From CAYMRB01 sp964392615 (GTDB taxonomy: Bacteria > Planctomycetota > UBA8108): a DNA stretch of 7,640 nt. The position numbers and the translations under genes were made by a program. The stretch covers positions 1-7,640 of the forward strand of contig CAYMRB010000470.1 in NCBI GenBank assembly GCA_964392615.1, written 5' to 3'. A model generated the notes under the pieces. It saw nothing but the letters and a program-made list of their open reading frames with translations, had not been told where the DNA came from and ran no database searches. Of the stretch, positions 1 to 5,890 are shown in pieces (the stretch's first letter is position 1; the number at the start of each line of letters is the position of its first letter).

Positions 1-2079
1 ACCGCGGTCGCGCGCGCCGTCGAGGACGCGCGGACCGGCGTATTATGGGTCGAAGGCGGAACGGGGTCCGGAAAGACGACCGCCCTGTGTCACGCGCTCG
101 AGAGCACGTCGGGCCTCGTGGGCGTCAAGCGCGTGGATTGCCACGCGCAGATGCGTCTCGAGGAGGCCCTGTACGTGATCGGCGATTTCCTGCAGCAGGT
201 CGGTCTGCCGGAGCTCGGCCACGTCCTCGGGCAGCGCTGTCCGTTGCCGGCCAAGATCTCGATTCTCGTTCGAACGCTCCAAGAGGCGCCGATCGTGGTG
301 TGGCTCGACGACTTCCAGCTCCTCGAGGAAGGGCACGGGGCCGACGACGGCTCGGTGCCGGAGTCCTTCGTCCACGCGGTCAGTGCCGGACTGGACCACA
401 CCGCAGCCGGCCGTGTCGTCTTCGCGTCGACCGCGGCGCCGCCGCGTAGCGCGAGGGTCGACCACGTCGCCCTGCCGCGTTGGACCGGTGCCGACGCGAG
501 GGAGCTCTGGGGAAAGCTCGACCGCCTCGCCGAGACAAGCGGTGGCGACGACGACCTCCCGAGCCCTGCGGATGCTTCACTCGAGAGTTCGCCGCTGGCG
601 CAACGCCTCCTCTGGTCGATCGCTCGAAGCACGAACGGAACGGACGCTGCCGCCACGACGCCGGCGGCGGATCCGGAAGGGGGCTTCGACGCCCTGTGTG
701 ACGCGGCGGTCGATAGCCTGACGACGAACGCCCGCGAGCTGCTGATCGCGCTCGCAGCATTCGGACGCGCGATGAGCCGAGGCGCGGCGCGGGACATGAG
801 CGAGGCCGTCGCCGAGAAGCTGACACTCGGAACGGGCGAGCCGAGCGACAGAGACGAACGCCTCGACGAGCTCGTCCGCGCTGGGCTCGTCGACATCGGG
901 TCGGACGACTCGCGAACTCTCTCGACGATCCGTGTGCACCCCGCGGTCGAGGCGCGCATCGAGATGCGCGAGAGACACCGCGATCTGTCGCGTTGGTGCG
1001 AGCTGCTGACGGCAGCGGCGAACTACTACCTGCGGCTGTCCGGGCTGACCGGAGGCTTCTGGCCCCTCCACGCGGCGCGGACGTACTTCTACCGCGCAGG
1101 CAGTTACGACGAGGCTTGCCAGCTCCACAAGTGCTTCCTCGAGGACCTCCTGAAGCTCGGCTACTTCGATCTCGCCCAGCAGGTGCTTTCAGAGACCGTC
1201 GACACGACGTCCGGCAACACGCGCGCGGTCGCGCTGGGCAACCTCGCGATCATCTATAAGAACGGCGCCGACTACGACAAGGCGCTCGAGATCTACGACG
1301 CGGTTCGCGAGGAGCTCACGGAGCTGGGCGATCGGGCCAACGTCGCACGCGTCCTGCACCAGATCGGCAACGTCCACTACCTGCGCGAGGACTTCGAGAC
1401 CGCCATCGGCTGCTATCGGCGCAGCGCGACGATCTCCGCCGAGCTCGGCAACGAAGCGATCACGACGGCCACACGGGTACAGATGGCCAATGTGCTCCAG
1501 CAGACGGGCCGCGAGGCCGACGCGCTCGAGGAGTATGCCGGCATTCTCGACGACCTGAACCAGGCCGCCGAAGCACCTCACTCGAGCCTGCTCGCCGCCG
1601 TCCAGATCCAGATCGGCCAGATCCACCAACGGGCCAAGCGATACGTCGAGGCGGAGACGCACCTCAGGGACGCCGAGCAGACCGTTCGCACGAGCAACGA
1701 TGGCAGGAGCCTGCTGAAGGTGCTGCGGGCGCGCGCTCTCCTGGCGCGGGACCGCCTCGAGTACGACCAGGCTCGCGAGCTATACGAAGAGGCGCTGCAA
1801 ACCGCGATCGAGCTCGGTGACGTCGTCGAGACGATCACGTGCCGCGTCCTCGAAGGCGACCTCGAACGCGTCCGCCTGCAGTTCGGACGCGCTCTCGAGT
1901 ACTGGGGGCTCGCGCGCGAGCTCATCGTGACCGCCGCCCCGCACGCGGGCGAGGAGCAGTTGAACGCGGCGATGGAGCTGCTCGACTCGCGATTCGACGA
2001 TCTGCGGCAGACGATGGGCGACGAGGCCTACGAGCGTGCGCTCGAGGCGCGCGGCGGCCCGCGGGCGGCCGAAGAGTAG
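1..2079 (+). CDS. STAND-type P-loop ATPase with C-terminal TPR array (5' partial)
   Basis: The frame is open from base 1, so the start lies upstream; 692 residues are visible before TAG at 2077-2079. A GTG at 118 is not a plausible start because it would remove the nucleotide-binding loop. Walker A is GGTGSGKT at residues 19-26 of the visible part (nt 55-78). Walker B is IVVWLDD (nt 292-312). A strand-like VVFAST segment (about nt 415-432) fits a sensor position, and a winged-helix-like region spans about residues 229-320. Degenerate helical repeats follow, then about six tetratricopeptide repeats at residues 405-640 (for example LGNLAIIYKNGADYDKALEI and IGNVHYLREDFETAIGCYRR). This order (NTPase, winged helix, TPR sensor) is that of STAND ATPases, a class that includes MalT-like regulators and bacterial NLR-like defence proteins. 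There is no C-terminal HTH after the TPRs, so a LuxR/MalT regulator with a C-terminal DNA-binding domain is unlikely. Any effector domain would be N-terminal and outside the window. Role inferred: ligand sensing coupled to ATP-driven oligomerisation; target unknown. Confidence 0.85.
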   Translation, partial: TAVARAVEDARTGVLWVEGGTGSGKTTALCHALESTSGLVGVKRVDCHAQMRLEEALYVIGDFLQQVGLPELGHVLGQRCPLPAKISILVRTLQEAPIVVWLDDFQLLEEGHGADDGSVPESFVHAVSAGLDHTAAGRVVFASTAAPPRSARVDHVALPRWTGADARELWGKLDRLAETSGGDDDLPSPADASLESSPLAQRLLWSIARSTNGTDAAATTPAADPEGGFDALCDAAVDSLTTNARELLIALAAFGRAMSRGAARDMSEAVAEKLTLGTGEPSDRDERLDELVRAGLVDIGSDDSRTLSTIRVHPAVEARIEMRERHRDLSRWCELLTAAANYYLRLSGLTGGFWPLHAARTYFYRAGSYDEACQLHKCFLEDLLKLGYFDLAQQVLSETVDTTSGNTRAVALGNLAIIYKNGADYDKALEIYDAVREELTELGDRANVARVLHQIGNVHYLREDFETAIGCYRRSATISAELGNEAITTATRVQMANVLQQTGREADALEEYAGILDDLNQAAEAPHSSLLAAVQIQIGQIHQRAKRYVEAETHLRDAEQTVRTSNDGRSLLKVLRARALLARDRLEYDQARELYEEALQTAIELGDVVETITCRVLEGDLERVRLQFGRALEYWGLARELIVTAAPHAGEEQLNAAMELLDSRFDDLRQTMGDEAYERALEARGGPRAAEE

Positions 2080-5000
2080 CTACCTCAGAATCCTCGGCCC
2101 GCCGCTCGACAACGGCACCGTGCTCAACGTCACCGGGCGGAAGACGCCGCCTGCGCCGTACCAGTCGTACACGCGAATCGTCAAGCAGAGCGGCGCGCCG
2201 GGCGTCGCGAACCGCGTGACGTCCCAGCTCTTGCGTTCCTCGAACGCCGTCTCCTTCGTCTCGATCACGCCGCCGCTGCCGGCGAGCTCGCCGTTGACCC
2301 TCAGCTCGTAGTGGTCGTCGACGCCTTCGAACGACACCCACACGCGGTCTTCCTTCCAGGACGCGGGCAGGTCGATGGTCAAGCGATACCACGCCCAGCC
2401 GTCGAGCGTCGGATATCCCAGACCCTCCCAGGCCGTGCCGATGCGGATGTCCTTCCACGTCGCGTCGAGCTCGAGCTCCGGACGGAACCAGCCCTCCGCG
2501 ACGCCGACGTTCTTCGGGTCCGGTTTGAACTTCCAGACCTCCTTGACGAGCTCGATCCGCTTCTCGACGACCTTGTCGCGCAGGTGGGAGACCGTCGCGG
2601 ATGCGAACTCGTGGCGCGGTGCGGGCCCGCTGCGGAGGTGACCGAGGAGGACGTCGAGCAGCCACGAGCCGACGGCATTCGCACCCCGTTTCGTGCCATG
2701 CTCCAGCGCGCTGACGAGCAATCGTCCCTTTCCGACACGCGTCTCGAACACGAGTCCCTGCGTCTTGACACGCTTCAAGTCGTGGTTGTTCCAGAGCATC
2801 ACGACGGGGTCGATCTCTTCGAGATACTCCATGTCGGGAACGACCGGCCCGGCGAGATCGAAATGTTGCAGGTCGACGAGAAGCTCGCGTGGCACGCGCT
2901 CGGTGATCGGGTGATCCGGCAGATACGGCGCGCCGCGCAGGAACCACTCGTGCGACAGCGGCAGGCTTCCCTTGTCGCCCGAAGGCAGGAACAGCACGCG
3001 CGCTCCGGACACGAGTCGGTCGATGAGCGCCCGATCGAGGCGCGACGCGACGATCACGCGCGGCGCGGCCTTCGACGACGGCGACGACGACGACGACGAT
3101 GCGTCGAGCTTCTCGGCGCCGGCGAACAGCTCGGCGGTCGACGGCGGACACGACGCGTGCAACGCGACACCGGAGCGAACGCCGGAAACGGAGCGCGGAA
3201 CGAGCCAGAGATCCCACCGGTTCTCGAACACACCCTGCGCGGTCTCGAGTCTCGCTGCGATAGCGAGCGGTCGCGGTGTCGCCGTTTCGGGGAGCAGCGT
3301 ATCGATCTTCGCCGCGAGCGCGAGCGTGCCAGCATCCTGGCGCAAGTCCGCCTTCGAAATCCGCGCGATCTCGTCGCCGGCGACGGCGACCGTGACGGAC
3401 AGCTTCGCCGCGTCGAGCGGCGCGACGCCGAAGTGGCTGACGAGGATGTCCGCCGCGAAGTGCTCGCCGGCCGCGAAGCTGCGCCGGTCGTTCGCGGTCC
3501 GCAGGATCGGCATCGTGTCGCGATGCCAGCTCCAATCGTTCGGCGACCACTTCGGCCGATCGAGATAGTCGAGGAAGCCCATCGAGGCGAGAGGGAAGTC
3601 GCGGATGACCGACACGACGTACCCCCCTTCGGGCACCTCGCGCCGGTATGTCTCGACCTGGTACTTCCGCATGAGCATCGCGTAGCGCTTCGAGTCCGCC
3701 TCGAGGCGCTCGAGGCCGCCCGCGCCGGCGACGCCGCGCATGCGCTCCGTCCACTCCTCGTTGCCGTCCCAGAACCCTGGCAGCCAGAACGGTCGCGACT
3801 CGCCGACGGCGTCGAGGATCGCCGCGCGCGGCACCCAAGTGTCGGCAGCGATTGCCTCGCCGAGGACGAGCGGCTTGTCGCCGTGCTTCGCGATGTGATC
3901 CTTCAGCCGCGCCAGCGTCGCCACCCACGTGTGGTTGTTGCCGTACGGGTGGTCGTCCCAGAAGTCGTGCACGCGGTTCCAGCCGATCCAGCTCGAGTCG
4001 TCCTCGACGACGGCCCCCGGAATCATCTCGTGACAGCGATCGTACAGAGCACGGATCACGTTGAGGTCCGCGCCCGGTCCGGTCTCGCACGTCAGACTGC
4101 GCAAGACGACGGACGGGTGGTTGCGGTCGAAGCGGAAGAACTCCTCGAACTCCTTCTTCAGCGTCGGCAGTCGGTCCTGCGACCACTTCGAGTGCCAGGT
4201 CGGATACTCGACCCAGGTGAGCATCCCCATCTCGTCCGCGACCTCGAGGTAGCGCTTCGGCGGCACCCACAAGCAGAACTTCATCAGGTTGAAGCCGAGC
4301 GAACGCGCGAACTCGAGATCGCGGCGGAACGCGGCCTCGTCGATCGCCGGTGCGACGCGCGGCGGCGCGTAGCCCCAGTTGAGCATGCCGCGAATGCCGA
4401 GCGATTGCCCGTTGAGCCGCAGCGTCTTGCCGTCGACCTCGATGGTGCGGAAGGCCGCGCGGACGGTCTGGCGATCGATCTTCTCCCGGTCGCCGCCCGG
4501 GCGCAGCTCGATCTCAACCTCGTAGAGGTTCGGGGCCCGCGGCGACCACAGCCGCGGCTGAGCCACGGGCAGCGACAACGTCTCGCTTCCCGCTGCGGCG
4601 CTCGGGAAGGTCGCCGCAGCCGACCACGTTGACNNNNNNNNNNGGCTGCGGGGGGGGGTGTTGGGGCGGGCCGCCCCCCCCGACCACGTTGACTCGCCGC
4701 GCAATCGCTGGCGCACGACGAGAGTCGAATCCGGCGGCAACGGCGTTCCCGCGATGGGAATGCGCAGCCGAATCGCGCGATCCGACGGGATGCCGACCGC
4801 GAGGACGCCGTCCGCATCGATCCAGGTGTCGGGCACGGACTCCAGCGACACGCCCTGCCACAGCCCGCCGAAGTGCGGCGCGACGATCGGCAGGAAGCCC
4901 TGCGAGTCGTGGCCGACCATCTCGTCGAGGCGGACGCGGATCACGTGGCGCTTCGATGGACTCGGCGAGCGGACGTGCTCGGATACGTCGAACCAGAACG

Positions 5001-5355
5001 GCGTCCAGCCGCCGAGGTGCGAGCCCAGCCGCGTGTCGTTCCACCACACCTCCGCGCGCGTCGCGGCGCCTTCGAACCGCAGCAGCACGCGTCTGCCGCG
5101 CGGCATGTAGACGCCGATCGTCCGCTCGTACACGCCGACGCCGTCGAACTCGACTCCCTCGTGCGCCTCGAACGTCGAGGGCAGGTCGACGGCCTTCCAC
5201 GCGTCGCCGGCGCCTTCTCGCTGAAAGCGCCACCCGCTATCGAGCGACAACGTCGAGCGCGATTCGTCGGCTGACGCTCGCGGCGCACACACGGCGACCA
5301 GCGCAATCAGCGTGTAGACTCCCACTCCGGCCTTCGATGCAGTTCGCAGGATCAT
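2080..5355 (-). CDS. Secreted glycoside hydrolase family 2 protein (beta-galactosidase/beta-glucuronidase-like), contains an assembly gap
   Basis: Start chosen at ATG 5355-5353. A GGAG site (5365-5362) lies six bases upstream, and the protein then opens with a signal peptide: K8, a hydrophobic stretch at about 11-24, and an ASA|DE cleavage site after A29. The frame stays open upstream through the tRNA, but that extension has no support. The printed product is 1091 residues (about 1071 once a probable 60-base artefact is removed). Domains: sugar-binding jelly roll about 35-190; Ig-like sandwich about 190-310, ending near LWSPRAPNLYEVEIEL; TIM barrel about 315-610, opening with LRLNGQSLGIRGM; a beta-rich region; a Ser-rich linker near 752; a glutamine-amidotransferase-like fold about 763-905 as in some beta-galactosidases; and a second galactose-binding-like jelly roll about 930-1085. 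Candidate acid/base is E424 in RSLTCETG and nucleophile E500 in PLVLGEAI. The usual Asn before the acid/base is Cys. It probably releases terminal beta-linked sugars in the periplasm or outside the cell; the exact substrate is not readable. Confidence 0.9.
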   Translation of the reverse strand: MILRTASKAGVGVYTLIALVAVCAPRASADESRSTLSLDSGWRFQREGAGDAWKAVDLPSTFEAHEGVEFDGVGVYERTIGVYMPRGRRVLLRFEGAATRAEVWWNDTRLGSHLGGWTPFWFDVSEHVRSPSPSKRHVIRVRLDEMVGHDSQGFLPIVAPHFGGLWQGVSLESVPDTWIDADGVLAVGIPSDRAIRLRIPIAGTPLPPDSTLVVRQRLRGESTWSGGAARPNTPPRSXXXXSTWSAAATFPSAAAGSETLSLPVAQPRLWSPRAPNLYEVEIELRPGGDREKIDRQTVRAAFRTIEVDGKTLRLNGQSLGIRGMLNWGYAPPRVAPAIDEAAFRRDLEFARSLGFNLMKFCLWVPPKRYLEVADEMGMLTWVEYPTWHSKWSQDRLPTLKKEFEEFFRFDRNHPSVVLRSLTCETGPGADLNVIRALYDRCHEMIPGAVVEDDSSWIGWNRVHDFWDDHPYGNNHTWVATLARLKDHIAKHGDKPLVLGEAIAADTWVPRAAILDAVGESRPFWLPGFWDGNEEWTERMRGVAGAGGLERLEADSKRYAMLMRKYQVETYRREVPEGGYVVSVIRDFPLASMGFLDYLDRPKWSPNDWSWHRDTMPILRTANDRRSFAAGEHFAADILVSHFGVAPLDAAKLSVTVAVAGDEIARISKADLRQDAGTLALAAKIDTLLPETATPRPLAIAARLETAQGVFENRWDLWLVPRSVSGVRSGVALHASCPPSTAELFAGAEKLDASSSSSSPSSKAAPRVIVASRLDRALIDRLVSGARVLFLPSGDKGSLPLSHEWFLRGAPYLPDHPITERVPRELLVDLQHFDLAGPVVPDMEYLEEIDPVVMLWNNHDLKRVKTQGLVFETRVGKGRLLVSALEHGTKRGANAVGSWLLDVLLGHLRSGPAPRHEFASATVSHLRDKVVEKRIELVKEVWKFKPDPKNVGVAEGWFRPELELDATWKDIRIGTAWEGLGYPTLDGWAWYRLTIDLPASWKEDRVWVSFEGVDDHYELRVNGELAGSGGVIETKETAFEERKSWDVTRFATPGAPLCLTIRVYDWYGAGGVFRPVTLSTVPLSSGGPRILR
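4634..4643. other. Assembly gap (ten Ns) inside the glycosidase gene
   Basis: Ten Ns, a conventional placeholder length rather than a measured gap. The preceding 13 bases (cgaccacgttgac, 4621-4633) recur at 4681-4693. The bases between (4644-4680) are G- and C-homopolymer rich, unlike the flanking coding sequence. Joining the two 13-base copies removes exactly 60 bases, keeps the reading frame and gives a continuous Ig-like domain sequence. I infer a false gap where two contig ends overlap. Confidence 0.9.
4644..4680. other. Suspect low-complexity contig-end sequence
   Basis: Contains nine consecutive Gs (4650-4658), a C run at 4674-4681, and an inverted repeat ggggcgg / ccgcccc (4663-4669 and 4671-4677) around one base. 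Its first eight bases, ggctgcgg, are the reverse complement of ccgcagcc at 4614-4621, just before the gap. This looks like fold-back or low-quality read sequence at a contig end. In the minus frame it encodes a Gly/Pro-rich insert (GGAARPNTPPRS) that does not fit the surrounding domain. Confidence 0.7.
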
Positions 5356-5360
5356 AGAGA

Positions 5361-5365
5361 TCTCC
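5361..5365 (-). promoter_or_regulatory. Shine-Dalgarno site of the glycosidase gene
   Basis: On the minus strand GGAGA sits just upstream of the ATG at 5355, with six bases between GGAG and the start codon. It supports this start over any codon further upstream in the same open frame. Confidence 0.6.
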
Positions 5366-5383
5366 GTCCTCGTGATCACCGCG

Positions 5384-5412
5384 ATTCTCCGATCCCGACC
5401 CGACAACTGCAA
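5384..5412 (-). promoter_or_regulatory. Weak candidate promoter for the glycosidase gene
   Basis: On the minus strand TTGCAG (5412-5407) and GAGAAT (5389-5384) are separated by 17 bases, with the -10 about 28 bases before the ATG. Matches to sigma-70 consensus are 3/6 and 4/6. It lies inside the left repeat copy. The corresponding place in the right copy differs by a 3-base length change that spoils the -10 (GAGATC). Speculative; transcription could also read through from the tRNA promoter. Confidence 0.2.
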
Positions 5413-5429
5413 CGGTTGGCAAAACCGTC

Positions 5430-5443
5430 GGGAGCCTGCTCCC
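5430..5443 (-). terminator. Weak terminator-like hairpin, left copy
   Basis: gggagc / gctccc arms, followed on the minus strand by GACGG then a T4 run (5424-5421). Identical to the hairpin at 5597-5610. The short U tract and five-base offset make intrinsic termination doubtful. Confidence 0.25.
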
Positions 5444-5481
5444 CACGCGCGCCGAGATCGAGAATGGAGGCGCCACCCGCT

Positions 5482-5502
5482 GCGAGCTCCGGGAGAGCTC
5501 GC
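5482..5502. repeat. 7-bp-stem hairpin inserted in the duplicated tRNA T loop
   Basis: gcgagct (5482-5488) and agctcgc (5496-5502) are perfect inverted repeats around a seven-base loop. They lie within the stretch 5480-5513 that replaces four T-loop bases of the intact tRNA. No homologue of this insert is seen elsewhere in the window. Confidence 0.7.
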
Positions 5503-5541
5503 CAGAGTCACCGCGAACCGGGGATGACGGTTTTGCAAACC

Positions 5542-5678
5542 ACCGCGAGGGATCTCCGATCCCGACCCGACAATTGCAACGGTTGGCAAAACCGTCGGGA
5601 GCCTGCTCCCCGCACGCGCCGAGATCGAGAATGGAGGCGCCACCCGGATTCGAACCGGGGATGACGGTTTTGCAAACC
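5542..5678 (-). repeat. Right copy of the tandem duplication, overlapping the intact tRNA-Cys
   Basis: This is the counterpart of 5378-5541: it begins accgcga at 5542 and ends in the anticodon stem of the intact tRNA at 5678. The two copies abut head to tail. The length difference (137 versus 164 bases) comes from the 30-base insertion in the left copy and a 3-base difference near 5549-5552. Confidence 0.8.
5597..5610 (-). terminator. Weak terminator-like hairpin downstream of tRNA-Cys
   Basis: Inverted repeat gggagc / gctccc about 21 bases past the tRNA 3' end. On the minus strand it is followed by GACGG, a T4 run (5591-5588) and a second hairpin, ACGGTT / AACCGT (5595-5579). Position suits termination or 3' processing of the tRNA transcript; the U tract is weak. 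Confidence 0.3.
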
Positions 5679-5705
5679 GTTGCCTTACCACTTGGCTATG
5701 GCGCC
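5632..5705 (-). tRNA. tRNA-Cys (anticodon GCA)
   Basis: On the minus strand it reads from G 5705 to a genome-encoded CCA at 5634-5632, 74 bases with CCA. A seven-pair acceptor stem (GGCGCCA with TGGCGCC), a short D stem (GCC/GGC), anticodon arm ACGGT-TTGCAAA-ACCGT with anticodon GCA at 5673-5671, variable loop CATC and T arm CCCGG-TTCGAAT-CCGGG are all intact. The discriminator base is U, the known identity base of bacterial tRNA-Cys. Its 3' half and downstream flank are duplicated toward the glycosidase gene. Confidence 0.97.
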
Positions 5706-5712
5706 TCGGCTC

Positions 5713-5736
5713 CTGCTCGAGGGGGCCCTCAAGCAG
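5713..5736 (-). other. Hairpin in the 5' leader of the tRNA-Cys transcript
   Basis: Arms ctgctcgaggg (5713-5723) and ccctcaagcag (5726-5736) end seven bases before the mature tRNA. In minus-strand RNA the one irregular pair is a G-U wobble, so the stem is continuous. In plus-strand RNA it is a C-A mismatch. Structure therefore favours the tRNA direction; it may act in processing. Confidence 0.45.
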
Positions 5737-5748
5737 TTGCAACGCGGA

Positions 5749-5777
5749 ATAGTACCAGAGGGACGCGGAGCTCGCAA
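5749..5777 (-). promoter_or_regulatory. Candidate sigma-70 promoter of tRNA-Cys
   Basis: On the minus strand TTGCGA (5777-5772) and TACTAT (5754-5749) are separated by exactly 17 bases, each matching consensus at 4/6. The expected start near 5742 leaves a leader of about 36 bases that contains the hairpin at 5713-5736. Confidence 0.5.
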
Positions 5778-5804
5778 TCCCTGCGGGGAATATCGGACGG
5801 TCCC

Positions 5805-5833
5805 TTGACGTTCCATCGCCGATCTCGTGTATT
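5805..5833 (+). promoter_or_regulatory. Candidate sigma-70 promoter of the HAD hydrolase gene
   Basis: TTGACG (5805-5810, 5/6 consensus) and TGTATT (5828-5833, 4/6) are 17 bases apart. They lie about 57 bases before the TTG start at 5891 and are back to back with the leftward tRNA promoter. Confidence 0.45.
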
Positions 5834-5874
5834 GCCCGTTCTCGCGGCACCTTCGGCGCGAGTCGGCCATCCTC

Positions 5875-5882
5875 GAGAGGAG
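5875..5882 (+). promoter_or_regulatory. Shine-Dalgarno site supporting a TTG start
   Basis: GAGAGGAG at 5875-5882, eight bases before TTG 5891-5893. This strong site decides the start: the encoded protein then begins MKRAIIFDMDG, the expected N-terminus of the family, although no ATG is present. Confidence 0.8.
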
Positions 5883-5890
5883 CCCCCGGT

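Larger units (their letters stand above)
4621..4693. repeat. 13-base direct repeat bracketing the assembly gap
   Basis: cgaccacgttgac occurs at 4621-4633 and 4681-4693, exactly 60 bases apart. Both copies are in the same minus-strand frame and encode STW followed by S. The repeat is best read as the true overlap of two contigs that the assembler failed to merge. Confidence 0.85.
5378..5541 (-). pseudogene. Broken tRNA-Cys 3'-half plus downstream flank (left copy of a tandem duplication)
   Basis: This segment repeats the 3' half of the neighbouring tRNA-Cys and its downstream flank. Positions 5386-5479 match 5553-5646 with three mismatches in 94 bases, and 5514-5541 match 5651-5678 exactly (28 bases). 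It retains the 3' acceptor strand with CCA and the region from the anticodon stem into the T arm. It lacks the 5' acceptor strand, the D arm and the 5' part of the anticodon stem. A net 30-base insertion interrupts the T loop. It cannot fold into a functional tRNA. Confidence 0.8.

Noticed and set aside
118..2079. GTG at 118 as the ATPase start
   Set aside because: The same frame is open to base 1 and contains the Walker A motif at nt 55-78, so the real start is upstream.
1922..4270. 782-codon minus-strand open frame in another phase
   Set aside because: Highly Arg-rich, spans the 3' end of the ATPase and the glycosidase, no signal or domain. It is a GC-driven shadow.
2311..4632. 773-codon plus-strand open frame opposite the glycosidase
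   Set aside because: Arg/Val/Asp-rich composition with no domain motif; it mirrors the third-position bias of the real minus-strand gene, which has clear GH2 domains and catalytic motifs.
5514..5541. A second functional tRNA gene
   Set aside because: It lacks the 5' acceptor strand, the D arm and the 5' end of the anticodon stem, and the T loop is interrupted.
5377..5705. CRISPR-like array from the repeats near the tRNA
   Set aside because: Only two long copies in direct contact, derived from tRNA sequence, with no regular spacers and no cas genes.
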